Counted from the stretch's first letter, positions 48,252-61,799 are shown. The stretch is DNA of 64,000 bases from Atrichornis clamosus (GCA_013400975.1 WBMZ01009037.1:1-64000); one strand, 5' to 3'. Program-made: numbers and translations. Notes: generated by a model from the letters alone, not told the origin.

Positions 48252-50985
48252 CTGGAAAGAACAGGCAGAAGATAAAAGAGTCAGAATGATGAATATGCAC
48301 ACATACTTTGTGTTAATTCTTCCATTCAGCAAACAACTTGGAGCTTTGGTGTCAAGTGGTTTGAAAATCCTTGTTCCACTTACCACCTGTGGCAGAAACC
48401 CTCAGGTTTTGTTGTCCAGGGAACTAGAAGCTGATGTGGATTTGAAAAATTTAGGGAAAAAAGACAGAAATACCTTCTGAAATCACACTGCTTGTTCTTA
48501 AATACCATAACCATGGCAGGGAGATAAGCAGAGGAAAAATAAAAACTGAAGGACCCCCTGAAAACTAGCAGAGGACTCTGCAGATTAAAGGAAGCACTAA
48601 GCAATATTACTCAGACCAATTTATCCCAAATAGAGTATTGGGGGATGTGGAAAGGCAGGCAGAGACCTTTGCTGAAACAAGAGTTTCAGCATTCCTGTGA
48701 GCCTACAAGTAAAAAAAATACTCAAACCCCAGTGTCTCCTCTACTAATTAGCCACAACTAATGTCATGCTGCCACAGCAGGAAGTACCCAAGAAACATGC
48801 CCTACAGAGGCACTTCGTGCTGTTTGTATTTTTATCATCTCTTCTCCTAGCCAACATTTATAAAGTATTCCCTACAAGATAAGCATGTGTGTGTGTGACT
48901 AAGGCATGGAAGGCTCATTTTGCAGGGGTAAGGCCACGTTCCAAGCGAGGTTTCCATGTCTACCCTGCAAGTTGCAACCACTTTCCCTGAACCAGAGTTC
49001 TTTTGGGGGTCAAGGGAGAGGAAAATTAAACACCAGCTTTACAGCTACAGCTCAGGAGTGGTGTGTGCATGCGAGAGGGACCGACACGGGTTTCTGCAGA
49101 GGGAGAACACCAAATTCCTTGACCCTGAAGGGATATTTCCCTGCACAGTACAAATACCAGCTTACCTCCACAAGGATATAGACCAAACTGAACTGTGTCT
49201 TGTTACTCAAACTGTGCACCAAGAAATAAAATGATGACTTCCCAGTCCCTGCTTCCTGCTTATTTTTTTTAGGTAGAAAAATGAATTCCTTTCCCAAAAC
49301 AGCAGCAGGTTTCACTAGCATTTAACACAAAAGCTGCCAGCTATATAATCTTTCGAAGCAAGGCATAATATATATTTGTTAATCTATGTTGAAATAGACA
49401 TAAAGACTCAGTGTTTAATTAAAACTGGTTTATTACAAGCTGCCTCAAGGGCAGCAACTTGATTTTATATAAGCAGAGGTAAGATTTCTAAGTTTATTTT
49501 TCTATTGTTTTTGTCAGTAGTAACATTTACCTCAATGAACATGCCCTTAGCCACAGGCATACTTAATAAAAATAAGAGTAATAAGAAACTCAGAACAATT
49601 TTAGAGACAAGATTACATTTTAATTATGTCTGTCTGAAAATATTTAGTCCTCAAATGAATTCCAGGAAGTTGAAGGGGTCTTCTATAAAAGAGATACATT
49701 ATATCAGATGTATTAGCACTAAGAAATAAATTAATTCTCTTTAAATTAAAACTTAAAAAGCATTGCAGTCAGATTTAGGTATGTTCTTTAAGTGCACAAA
49801 AGCCTTCACACAGATATAAGTAACATTCCACTGAAGAGCAGTTAACTTTTTATCTGCAACGTGTTTTTAAATATTGCTTGCAATGCCCCAGTAAGAAAAC
49901 AAAACCAAAACAACCAAAAACACAGCCCAAGACCTTATACTTACACTAGCATGTAGAAAAATAACTTCTCTTTCTCCCTAGGAGAGATTGCACAGCTATT
50001 TTAGCTGTTCCTCCGAGGAGGGCTGACTGAACTTCAGTGCTTAAATGAGCAGAGGACTTCCCTGCTGGAAAATCAGCTTTACAAGGTACAACTGTTGCCA
50101 CTCAGCTGAAAGGGCCAATGAGCTGCAACCAGGTGCTAATCAAACATCAGGCTCCAGCTTTCCGGCCCTTTTCCTTTTTTTTCTCACGTCTCTCCTGCAA
50201 CTGTTAAATTAATTGCCTGGAATTTCAATGCAACTTCAAGTCTCCCTGCTCTCCTACTTATTTTAAAACAGAGAGGAAAAATTACAATATAGGTTATTGG
50301 TGTCTCTCAGCTCGGGTTCCTGGGATGTTTCTCACTTCTATTAGCTTTCTTTCTTTTCCCACCTACAGCAAAATTTCAGGCAGGAGCAGATCTCACCCAA
50401 TTTCTGACAGAATAGAGAATCCAGAAACTGTATAAATTTCATCACTCTCACCACTTTTGAAAGGAAGGAAGTGTTGAAGCCTCTTGAGCTGATAGTGTAT
50501 TAAGTAGTCTCTGTGTTAAATGTCTGCTCTGCCCTTGGTTCTGTGAAAAAAAAAATTGAATATTTTGTTATTAGGACACTTAACCAACTCTTTTTAGTAT
50601 GAAATGATCAAACAGAATTTGCATTTTAACAGTATGGATCTTTAGGCATATGCTGTATAAATAACTGGAAATAGAATGTTGTTGAGGGAACACTACTGCC
50701 TGCCCAGTACCTACTATCTGCACAACCCAGACTTCTCCAAACACTTGGAGAAATGACACCACTCCTAGAATAAGAAGTGAGAAGTGCTCTCAGAAGTGCT
50801 TTGTGATTAAAACCCATAATGTGGAAGTAAGCCAACGTTGCTGTTCCCTGTTTTGTGGGAAAAATGTTTAATAAAAGTGAAACTTGGCACGGTCACCTGG
50901 CAGCATCACCAAAGTCCATGGAGCTGATGCAATAGGTTATGGTTTGATTAGCAGATGTGTGGTTTGGTCTAGACAGTCTTTCTTC

Positions 50986-51180
50986 CATAGAAATCATGGA
51001 ATCACAGGACAGTTTGGGTTGGAAGAGACCTTAAAGACCATCTAGTTCCACACCCCCTTCCACTATCCCAGGTTGCTCAGAGCCCCATCCAGCCTGGCCT
51101 TGGACACTTACAGGGATGGGGCAGCCACAGCTTCTCTGGGAAACCTGTGCCAGGGCCTCACCACCCTCACAGGGAAGAAC
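50986..51180 (-). repeat. CR1 LINE 3' fragment
   Basis: Reverse-complement CR1: ATCATGGAATCACAGGACAG at its start, GCTCAGAGCCCCATCCAGCC inside, CACCACCCTCACAGGGAAGA at the end. Confidence 0.95.
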
Positions 51181-52048
51181 AACTTTTTCCTGATATTTAG
51201 TATAAAGCTCCTCTCTTATCATGCAGTCTCTCAGTGTAACCTGCCTTCTTTTGTCTCTCCCAGCTCCATTCACTGTTTACAACAAAATGTTGGCATCCAG
51301 CTGCTCAGCAACAGCTTTCCCTGCCGAGCCCGACGGGGAGGCCGTGAGGGACGCGCTGCTCAGCCAGGAGGATGTGTGACCCCTGTGTACTGCCCAGTGT
51401 TCTCTGCCCTGCTCTGTGACTGCTTGACAAAGACAAAAATCCTCCTTACAAGCTCACGGGGGTGGAAGAAAAGGTCAGACGACTCCTTGGCCTTCAGTGC
51501 TTCTGTCATTGCAGGAAGACATGTCCTGCAAGACATGTGCAGTAGTATCTGCCTGTCTGAAGAGCTGTAGGGCTCCTGCTAGAGTACTTTGTAAGAGCCT
51601 GTGCTTAGATGGTCACATCTCTTTTCCAGCCTGCAAACTGGAGAACACTGTTTTTCAGCTGGTCTTTTCACCTGGTGTTTGCCCCAAACTTGTCCATCAC
51701 TTAAAAAAAAAAAGTTGTACCATCCTATGGTTCACTGAACTTCAGAAGTAACATTTATTTCAAAGATTTGTGGGTTTCTACTCTTTCCTGATACTTTTAA
51801 ACATCCCTCTTCTCATACAGTCTACAGAAAAGATAAAAAGCATGTTTAGCAACTATGCAGTGCTTGAATCAGAGCCACTGTGGTGCTGAATGAGCAACAG
51901 AGTAGTTAGATAAATTTCGTGCCAGCAACTAATGGCCTCTGGTGTAATCATGCACCTGGTTTACACCAGAGAGTATCTCTTCCATTCAAAGCTGCACCAT
52001 GAAAATACACCTTCCCAGAGAAGTCAAAGATGTCCCTACTCTTTCTAG

Positions 52049-52110
52049 AGTGGGTTAGACTAGATGACTTTTAAAGGTGTCTTCCAACCCAAATTATTCT
52101 ATGGTTCTGT
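52049..52110 (+). repeat. CR1 LINE terminal fragment
   Basis: GTGGGTTAGACTAGATGACT, then TCTTCCAACCCAAATTATTC and TATGGTTCTGT. Confidence 0.8.
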
Positions 52111-55100
52111 AAACTAGGGCCTCTTCTGAAAAAAAAATAACACTGAAAAACATGTTTGTGTGGCCTAAAATGTATTGATGGATTGCAGGTAGGATTTTCT
52201 TGGTTAGTAGGATTTACAGGACAAATACAGAACCTGTACACGAAGTTCCCACTAGTCTGAGTGGGATGTATGGGGTTAAAGTCCAGAGTCAGCTTTGAAA
52301 GATCACAGAAACATGAAAAAACAGTACAAAAGGAAGATGTTAAGAGGTCATACAGTTCATCACCATGTGTTTGGGCAGGATCAGTTAGCCAATGAGTCCT
52401 AAAAAGGGGTTGTCTAATCTGTTCTCTGAGTTTCTCAGTGATAACAAATCAACATCCTTACAGGGCGATCTATTTATATTTGACTGTGCTACTGGTAGAA
52501 AGTTTGCCTTATTGTCTAAGTTACTGCAAATTAAATGCAAAATAGTTTGCAATTTCCTACTTTGCAGGCTCTGCCATGATAGCAAGTAGGAACCAGAACT
52601 ACACTGTACTAGGTGCTGTTCAGGTGCCAGACAGAAGTGAGATGCATTTCCCAGAGAGTTAACAAACTAGCAGGAAAAAACCCAAAGAAAATGAGAACAA
52701 GCACAAGACAAAGGTCCTAAGGTCTAGGAGATCCATTCCTTGACAGCAGCAGTATTTGCTGACGTACCTACTGGCCACCTACACATGACAGCTGCACCTT
52801 TCACTCAGGAGTAAGCCACGGATCACTGGTGTCCTTACCAGCAGTTAAAAATATACAGGCACAAGGACTGTAGCCTGTATTTTTAGGGAAATATTTGGGA
52901 AAGTACGTGGTCATGACACAAGTCAGTGATGTAGGTTTGCCCCACTGGTTAAAACCCCACCACACGAGAACTTTTCCCCTCACCTCAGCACTGAACGTCC
53001 ATCCCAGAAATTGGCTTTTTATCATTTACCATGTCAGGATATGCAGCCTGTGCCCTTTAGATCATCTCTAAGAATAAGAATAGGTTATGTTCTTTCTAAC
53101 AAGGGTCCTGCTGCTATAGCAAGCTTCCCTCTACTTCCCTCACTCGGGGTATTGATTACATGCCAAAGGCACTTCCTCCTCTGTGTGAATCAGCTGAGAA
53201 ATGGCAGCACTGACAGAGAGTGTTTTGTGTCCAGCTCATCACCCTGAAGTGCTGCAGTTTTTTAGTGTGTTATGATCCATAACCCAACTACAGGCTACTT
53301 CATTTTTCAAGAGTACGAGCTCACATATGCCCATATACATCCACATTTATTTTATGAATGCAAACACTCTCAGTCCATGCATTGCCTTCCCAAAATATTG
53401 CCTTCTGCTGCTGTTTGCAAATAAATTGTGTCCCATATGCCACCCTAGATGTGGCTGGACTTCTGGGAAGAGTGAGATGGCCACCTTCTCATAGGATCAT
53501 AGCAAGAAAAATCTTTGAAGGGAGAAACAGAACCTTTTACATTTTGGTCACTAAAGTAGAACTGACAAACCTGGAGTTCTTTGTTCTGCATGCAGACTTC
53601 TTACAGATTTCCAAGAAGGTAGTTTTGAAATACATATTTTTTGAAAACCAAAGCAACTTGGAGTCACTGGCCATAGTTAAAACAAATGGACTTAGAGTCA
53701 TAAGTCACAAAAGCACAAATTTAAGGGAAAAAAATATTTAGAAAAATAAAAACAATACCCAAAAACATTATGGAAATGCAATTTTGAGATTGGGTTCATT
53801 TCACCTGTTGTTTCTGTGTTGCCTAAACCAATGAGGAGACACACAACTCCAGAGGGGATTCAGTCCTTCTCTCGTGATGCTCTTTGAAGCTCTACCTTCC
53901 ACTCCGAGAGGGATTCAGTTCCTCATCAAAAGCAATTAGTGTCATTTTAGGTGCCCTAGGGATCCTGCCTGCCCTCCAGCTGCTCCTCCACAAATCTTGG
54001 GGTTCTTGCAGGTCCTGTGTCACAGCTGGCACTCCCATATGCATGTCTCAGGTGCCATGGACGGGGTTTGGCAAAGGTAAACCATCTCTTGCTACCAGTT
54101 GAAACTAAATTCTTCCCTATTAGACACCCTGGTGTCATTGAGGCGTCCGATGGTACAGCAATAAAACCATTTAATTTGAGATGACGCTGTCAAGATTCTG
54201 CTTTTGTTCTTGAGCTGATGGCCACCTGACCCCACACTAAGGATTTTAACCTGCTCAGTTCAGCTCCCTGCTGCCCTCCAGGCAGCCTCAAACAGGCCCC
54301 GGTCTCTACAAGGAGGCCACTGGGGCCCTGGGAATACAGGCCTCTTTGGAAGAGAGAGTCAGACTCCGGCAACACCAACTCAGAGCAGCTCAGATTTTTC
54401 AAAGTGGTCAAAACATAAGAAAAACTGATGTTGTTTTTCTACGCTGTGGAAACAACATAAATCTTTTTAGATGCCTCCTAGTCTCCTCCTCTTCTGCCCA
54501 TTTACAACTGTCCCACCAGTTTATTTCATGTTTCCTTATCTCATTCCAGAGGCAGGAAAAGCAGGGTTTATTTTCAGTGCCAAATACATTCTGGTTTTCC
54601 TACCAGGAGGAGAACCATCACGGAGAGAATATACTTCACGCTGACCAGTCCCGAAGGCAGGGGGTTAATTTTCACAGCTGAATGCTTTGATTCCAGCCTT
54701 TTGGTCTGTACATGAAGGGAAGATCTAAAGTCACTCCAGAAGGGAATAGTAGGGTGAGTAGCTTTACCTGTTCCAAACCTCTGCATGTTAAATGTCTCCT
54801 GGATGCAATGCATAGTCCCCTTCTAAGGCCAAGGGTTAAGCCGTGTCAGGAAATTTCTCTGATCTGTCAGAGCAAGAGGAAAGGAGCAGAAAAAATGTAA
54901 ACTTCACACTGAAGTAGATGCAAGCAGAATCCCTTCTGCTGGGTAGGATGCATCATGGCACGGCCTTTTAAAAAGGATGGAGCTATAATAGCAGCTTCCA
55001 GCCATCACAAGAGCTGCTTGAGACCAAAACCTGAACTTTCCTGCTATTTCTTGCCTCTACACCAGCATGAGAGGCAGCTTATACCAGCTCTGTGTATTCA

Positions 55101-56301
55101 GTGAACAGTTCTGTCTGGAATGAGCAGAGAACAGAGAGGTATCCCCCGAAAGCTGGACAGCAATTGCACCCTCACTCCACAGAGTGCTCTGGAGCAGTCT
55201 CCACGGACACTCCAGGCCAGGGAGACGCTCACAGCGAGCAGCAGCAGTGCCTGTCTGCACGTTCCTCCTTGGACTCACACACCCGGGCAAGTGTTCGTCA
55301 CACGCACGGGCTGACCTGGATTTTTGTCACACCACAGGCTGGCCCTGTTTGTGAGGCTGCTGCAGGAAACTTTCTCTTGGTTAGTCTTCTAATCAGTAAA
55401 TTTCTAGCTCCCTGTTTGCTTTGCTTCTCCTTCTGCTTCCATCTCCTATTTTACAAAGGCAAAAATGCAGGAGGAGAAATGAAAACCCTGGCTACAGAGC
55501 AAGCAGGGCCAGGCATCAAGCATGACTGTCTCTTTGCCTGAGGACCAAACCCCCTCTCCATGACTGCAATGAGTCCAGCAATCACGCAGAAGTAGCTTAT
55601 GGAAATGACTTCTCTGATCCCTGCTTGCTGCCTTTTTTCTGTTTACTGCTCTGCTGCTTGACCTATTCAAGTCCATGATCTGGGCTTTTACTCCAACCAA
55701 TCCATGACACAAAAGTGTTTCTGACTATTAGGACTTGAGGATCTTTTTTTTTTGGTCTTTTTTTTTTTTTTTTTCTTTTTAATTCAGCTTTGTGCTTTTA
55801 CTTGTGTATAAGACAACTCGATGCAAGAGATTGTTAGAGAGTCAAACAAGAGCCTGCAGCCTCTAAATGTATGCAAGAAATGACCTCAAGCTAGTGACAC
55901 TGGATAAGTCACTTTTTTCTTGATGCTGGCATGTTCTGACTGGCAAGCACTTTACCAACTTTTCCAGCTCCCACAACGGATATTAATCTGATATATGTTA
56001 GATTATGCTGGGTGAACACTCACCATCCATATTAATACCTCCCCTGGCTGTGATTATTGATCATCCAGCAGGAAGGTGATGTATTGCAAACGCACAGGGC
56101 TGATGCTGATGTATTCAGAAGGTATTCACCTGGTTAATGGGGTGCATCTCCAAGCGTATCCGTCTTTCAATCATTTCAATCGTGACTTCCTGCAAGACTG
56201 CAGGTTTCCCTCGGGGTCATCAGACCTTCTACTTCTCCATCTACAGGTCTGACAAGAGATCCCTTCAGACTCCTCTGCCCTGCCACGGAAGGGGAGGGCA
56301 C

Positions 56302-56529
56302 CTGCACTCTGAAGATTTTAAAAGGGACCCCTGAACACGTGGGAAGGAGATCTTGTGACACATCATCCCAAGGAAAGAAGACTGAAGGTTTGTCACTGAG
56401 ATAAGTATGAAGGTAAGTGAGACTTTTTTGGTGTGTAGGAAACATTTCGTTTGCAATTAATGCTTTTTTCATGTGAGTGTCATATTTAGGAACTTCAGGG
56501 GGACTTAATAATTTTTCCTTAAAAATAAT
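56302..56529 (-). CDS. Unassigned exon-like segment, possible IRAG2 5' exon
   Basis: A 228-base open block (76 codons, phase 0 to 0) between TATTTCTTTCAG and AGTGCAG|GTGCCC. It reads KEKLLSPPEVPKYDTHMKKA and ANEMFPTHQKSLTYLHTYL, a protein-like composition I do not recognise. Its end phase matches the start phase of the 47642-48251 IRAG2 exon, so it could be an upstream IRAG2 coding exon. It could equally be chance. It starts about 570 bases from SPX on the opposite strand. Confidence 0.3.
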
Positions 56530-56982
56530 CTGAAAGAAATATACACATAGATATATTAGGTGTATTTCAAACAACTGCATTTAAAAAACACCAGTAGCAC
56601 AATGTGCTCTCCAAACCAGGATGAAATAAACCGCTGTGAAACATAATGTTAGATGCTCTGCTGCCCATCACTGCTATCAATACATGAATAACACATAGTC
56701 TGTGGGAACAAGCAGAGATGCAACTTCTTCACAGAGGATTCATGCTCAATGCTTTCATTTGCATGTGCTGCGTCAGTGAACAAACCCCAAGAACCAAAAA
56801 AACCTCTCTTGTGACACGTGTTAATCACAGTTGGTATTGATAGGATGCTAAGTTTTAAAAAAAGTTTTCCTTTTCTTTTCCTGAGGAAGCAGGGATTTGG
56901 TCCCCAGGTTTTTTGTTTGCTTGGAAAGGCAAGTACCTACATTTGCTTGTTATCTACGGCTTGGGAAATTCAAGGCAGATTT

Positions 56983-56988
56983 TATATC
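56983..56988 (+). promoter_or_regulatory. Possible SPX TATA-like element
   Basis: TATATC within TTTTATATCC, about 110 bases before the SPX start codon. The position would allow a short 5' UTR, but there is no direct evidence of a transcription start. Confidence 0.3.
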
Positions 56989-57097
56989 CTCTTTACCCAT
57001 TAGTCTGTACATTATTCTCATTTCTGGAGGATCTGATGTCCTTGCAAATAGGAGCCCAAAAGGTGCTTGCCTAGATGGCAGTACTCACCAGGATGGA

Positions 57098-60000
57098 ATG
57101 GACTTGAGCAGAGAGAATGAAGTAAGTTCCATTTAACATTCATGCTCTGATCAGAGCAGTGTGCACTGGAATAGCCACGGAGCAAGGGGAGGTTTGGCAG
57201 CAAGACAGGGGCAAAGGAGCGACTGGAAACACCCCCACATTCAGATATGAAGTTGGGAGGCTCTACAGGTGTGAAAGGCTTTTCCTGCACCTTCTCTGTT
57301 GTGCACAGGGGCTGCATAACCTGACAGCGTCTGCACTGGCCCTGCTCCTGGCAGCATCCTTCGTCGCCTTCTCCTGGAGTGCCCCTCAGGTGAGCTCGGC
57401 CTGAAGGTCGTGAAGCTAAGAGGTTGGTGCCATTAAGTGTTTCCACTAATTAGCAATGGCATGGAATGGTGACATGGTTCTCTTCTCTCTCTTTTTTTTT
57501 TGGCATAAAGGCTCATTTCCAAAGGAGAAACTGGACTCCTCAGGCCATGCTCTATTTGAAGGGTGCACGTAAGTCCCAAGCTCTTTCCATTTTGAGGAGA
57601 TAACTTTCTCCACCACTGGATTATTCCCGGTCTGCTCAGCTCCACACAAGCAGGAAATCCTGAGGATGCTGTGGAGGGAGAAGTTCTGAGGCTTGCAGGG
57701 GTGTGCTAATTGTGTGGTGTTAATAATGCCGAGGTCGCAGCTTCGGTCCCTGAACAGGCCATTCACTTGAGAGTTGGACTTGATGATCCCTGAGGGTCCT
57801 CTCCAACTCAGAATATTCTGTGATTCTGTACTTAACTATTTCTTCATGCCTTTGAAACAGTGGTATTGCCAATTCTTTTTTTTTAAGGAAAAAAATTGAA
57901 AAAAACAAGTGTTGGAAAAAGAAAAGCGAAAGAAAGGGCTGAAAATGTAGAGTTTGAAACTTGATTGTAAAACCTACTGGAAAAGCAATTTCCTTATCTG
58001 AAATAATCTTAAAGGGGGTTTAAGACATACTGCACACAGTTATCATTCCTTATTCTCAGCCAGGATTTACTAAAGCATCGTCTCAAGCAATAGGAGAACA
58101 CACATTCCTATTTCAAGCATCTTGCAGCAGAGTTGGTGTTAAGATCACAAGCAATATCTTCTAAGGAGAATTTAGAGATGTCAGTGTTATCAATCTTGTG
58201 GTGTTAAGGTTGTGTGAGTGGCATTTGGAGTTTCTGCTGTTAGTCCACCGTTAAAGAAGAATTAAATGTAGAAGATAAAATTTAGAGCCAAAGAGAGATT
58301 TTGTCCTTCAATCCAAATCACAAAATTTAACGAAAATATTAATATGAAAAATGGTATTCTGAAATGTTGATTTAAAATTAAAAGCTATGTGGGAGGGTAG
58401 GTATTAAAGAAAAAAAGCTCCCAGTAAATTAGAAAAAAAAGTCATAATCCCTAGAGAAATGCAAAAGGGAGATAATACAAATAATAGTAGTACGAAATAA
58501 ATAAATATAGACTCCAAACAGCTGTAAATATAACTGAAAGAAGTTCTAGTGACATTAATAGAATTATTTCTATTCATAAAACCAAAAAATTTGGCCAGGT
58601 TTTTTTCTTTATTTTTTTAATTCTTCCAACTGAATAATGCACTGTGCTACTTCTCTACTGAGCTTTGTGTCGTTCTTACTGATGCAGAGGAAGATGTGAT
58701 TTTATTTTGCTAGTTTGGAATTTGGGTGGGTTTTTTTCATTTTTTAAATAGAAATACAATTTAAAAGGCAGTACTTTATAGTCCACGAAAGAGATTCTAC
58801 CAAGAATCTACCTTGGTCATATAGAAAATAGGAAAAGAGTCCTTTAGGGATTTTAAAGCAGGAATGCCAACACTTTTGGGAGGTTGTTTTCACCCTTCTC
58901 CCACTGCTTTTGTAGAGGGACGTCGCTTCATCTCCGATGAGAGCCAGAGAAAGGACCTGTATGACAGAGTGCAGCTTGGTGAGTCCGTGTGCACAGGGGG
59001 ATGGAGCCCACCCACCTCCCTCAGGTTATGGGAGAAGTCTGCGGAAGCGGGAGGGGATTTGGTGTCCTGGAATCATAATGAAAGAAACGATGAAACCCCC
59101 TTTTGTTAGTCCCTTCATTCCAAAAGGCACAGGTAAAGACTTGACTTTCCTCTCTTGTGCACCTGTGTGATTTTATTTACATAGTTTCCAGACTGACCTG
59201 GCTGCTAAGTGGGATTTTCATCAGCACTTTTGACTTTCTTTTTCCACTGGAAAAAATCAAATCAAGTTATTAATTGTGCTGAGCTGACAAATAACAGAAG
59301 TAGGCAACATCAATCCACACTAGACAATGCTGCTGGAGGAAAGAGAATGTTGTGGCAAAATAAGGAACATTCAGGAAAAGAAAATGTTCTTTTTACCTTC
59401 TAAGGGACTTTGAAATAACCTCCCTTTTAAAAAGATTGCTAATCTCTCCTGTGGTATTTATTGGGCTAGTTTTGAGCAGAGAATGTTTTAGAGTGAGAGA
59501 CAACAGTATTTTCTTCTCTTTGGGTCTCTAGTTATAGGAATAATACAAAAGCAAAGAACAAAGCCATCAGACACTAACAAACCATACATCTCTGATTTTT
59601 AAATTCTAGAAACACGCAGCCAAAACACAAATCCTTTCCCTCTTTCTGAAGCTGCTGCACTGTTCCTTAACTCCTTACAGAAAGCACAAGAAGAAGGTAA
59701 ATGCACGTTTTGTCTTACTCTGATTTTTTTATAAAAAGGGTTTTCAGTATTTCATTTACTAATAATTTAGTAAATTATTCAAAATGTATGTTTTGAATTG
59801 AGATACTGTACCTCAGAGTGCATTGTATTGGAGTGTACATTTACACAGATTAGAACATGAGTCACATAAATGATAGCAGGTGAACTTTTGCATATTTTGC
59901 TTTTAACTTTCGTTCCAGATATTTTACTGGTTTAAATTCAAGGAAATGGCTGTTCTTAATCGAATTGTCCAAATATTTACTGGAGCTCCTTTTTCTGCAG

Positions 60001-61379
60001 AAGATTTGCTTATTAAATTTTTATTCCTCCATTGGATGTGGCGCAAAGGTTTAAAAGACTCCATAAGAGGCCCAGCAGAGGAGCTGCTGGATTCACATCA
60101 CCAGGCTGAGACAGCAAACCTTTGCTCTCCATGTCCGCTGTCCTTAACCCTTTCACCTCTTCATCTGCATAGACTATTTTTTTGTTTGGAAGTGGAGCTG
60201 GGACAGAGCCGAGGACACGCCCCAGAGACTGTGGTGGTCTGTGCTCTGTTCTGTCCCCTGGGTGCTGGGGAGGCTGCAGTGGCACATCAAACCCAGGAGT
60301 TTGTCCAAGGTACCCTCCTCCCCTCTTTGGTTCAGGACAGGGAGGAACAGAAGGTGGATACAAGCTACCTTTGTTTCCTGCTGTCCTGGTTGGGAGTTCT
60401 TGTTCAGACTATTAAATGCTGACACTATTACACGGGAGGGGGAAAGCGTTTTTCTTCAATTAGGAAATGTGAAGTAAAGCACACACTTTTCCTGAAATTA
60501 AAAGAGGGTGTGAGAAACAGCTCACAGAATTTACCTGGTGTTTGTGCAGATGTGCTGGAAATGCTCCTGTCTTTACCCTTCCTAAAATCTCCCATTGCAT
60601 CTCATGTAGTGCTGGGGCTCTGTGCTCAGCTCTCTCCTCCCTGCCCTGGCAGAACTCTGAACAAAAAAATTCAGTGGAATTTTGAAGAGAGGAAGACAGA
60701 ATTAAAAATGAACACAGTGCTTTGGACAAAATATATGAGCAGTTCTAAGGTTAAATCAGTGCAAGTGTCATTTGTATGCTCACATAATCCTCTGAAGGCA
60801 GATTTTACACATTTTAGTGGTATTTTCCTGCCTGCTGTTGCTCTTGCAGAGAAGATGGTGGACAGCAACTGAGAAAAAAGGATGAAATATCTGAGAGGGC
60901 TAAGCAGAACTGGTAGGTTGGTTGAAAAATAGTATGTGGAATGACATTTCCATCACTGTAGTAGGGAACGACAAGACAGTCAAACCTGGGCAAGCCATGC
61001 ACTTTCAGATCAGGTGGTTTTAGACATGACTGATGGCAATGTGCAAATGAACAAATCCATTACTTTCTTCAGCATGAAAATATTTTGCCATGTGCTAAGA
61101 CACCCTCTGGACAGGGTTTGTATCTTTGCTCTTCAGCAAAAGTTCCTACATTTAAAAATGAGAGAAGACATGATTACTTCTAGAGATGCCTGTCTCTCTT
61201 AGCTAAGCAGTCACACTACATTAGGTCTGTGCCTGAGGCACATCTGTCTCCAAAAACTTTGTCTGGCTGAACTTTCCTTTATCTACTATTTATTTTTCCC
61301 CATTGTGTCTTGTCTTACAGTTGAAGAAGAAAACAGTGATCACCCTGGCTACTTGACCCACAATCTACCAAATTGGTGA
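57098..61379 (+). CDS. SPX: Spexin (neuropeptide Q) precursor
   Basis: Six exons in continuous phase: 57098-57121, 57309-57389, 57511-57568, 58916-58978, 59610-59696 and 61321-61379 (TGA stop), giving 123 residues. A hydrophobic signal core (LTASALALLLAASFVAF) precedes the prohormone. The mature peptide NWTPQAMLYLKGAQ is complete and identical to the spexin I remember from mammals. It is preceded by Arg-Arg and followed by Gly-Arg-Arg, giving dibasic cleavage and C-terminal amidation. The GRRFISD and terminal PNW match the family. Family knowledge: a secreted ligand of galanin receptors 2 and 3 that affects feeding, metabolism and stress. The two residues before SPX2-type variation (WT rather than WG) mark it as SPX1. 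The start is unusual (see findings). The gene lies upstream of and divergent from IRAG2. Confidence 0.95.
57511..58978 (+). CDS. SPX: SPX exons encoding the mature 14-residue peptide
   Basis: The Asn that begins the peptide is at 57529-57531. The peptide's last Gln is split between exons (C at 57568, AG at 58916-58917), followed at once by GGACGTCGC (Gly-Arg-Arg). The intron therefore cuts the hormone at its final residue, so skipping the 58916 exon would remove the amidation and cleavage signal. Confidence 0.96.
57745..57830 (+). repeat. CR1 LINE terminal fragment in SPX intron
   Basis: TTGGACTTGATGATCCCTGA, then CTCCAACTCAGAATATTCTG and TGATTCTGT. Sense to SPX. It lies about 180 bases after the exon carrying the mature peptide. 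Confidence 0.88.
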
Positions 61380-61793
61380 AATATTTAAAATGTCTTTAAC
61401 ATTTGTGTAGCATTGACCCTGAAAGCATAACTTGTGCAAGTAATGTGTTTCATCCATTCTCACGTAAGTTCCCAAAGGGTGATGTATATTGCAAAATTTG
61501 GAATGCAAAGGGATTAAAAGGTACCAGTTCAGATAAGAAAAGCAACTGTAAGGTTCCTGCTTTCTTTAGACCATTTTGTATGTCCCATCCGAAATTTAAA
61601 ATGCATGGTACCATCTTACCTGAAAAGTTGATTTAAACTGTCTTTTTGGACAACCACTTCACTAAAAACAGTTTTTCAATTGTCACTGGGAAGCCTTTCA
61701 CCACCTTGCACCCAGCTGTATATTGAAGCTTTCTTAACTTAAAGACAGATCCCTTCACCACTTCGCTGCGAGCACTGCAAGCTGCTGATGGTC

Positions 61794-61799
61794 AATAAA
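61794..61799 (+). terminator. SPX poly(A) signal AATAAA
   Basis: AATAAA lies 415 bases after the SPX stop, in GGTCAATAAATTCAG. It is the first canonical signal after the stop that I found. Confidence 0.6.

Larger units (their letters stand above)
48252..56301. other. IRAG2 upstream region, no gene recognised
   Basis: About 8 kb with CR1 fragments (50986-51180, 52049-52110), a T-rich tract at 55746-55782 and many short open frames without splice signals or family similarity. The IRAG2 promoter and non-coding 5' exons probably lie here, but no CpG-rich promoter or convincing first exon could be placed. Confidence 0.6.

Noticed and set aside
60090..60180. Antisense block in a SPX intron (YADEEVKGLRTADMESK) as a linking exon for the - strand segments
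   Set aside because: The acceptor is A-rich with no pyrimidine tract and the donor is weak.
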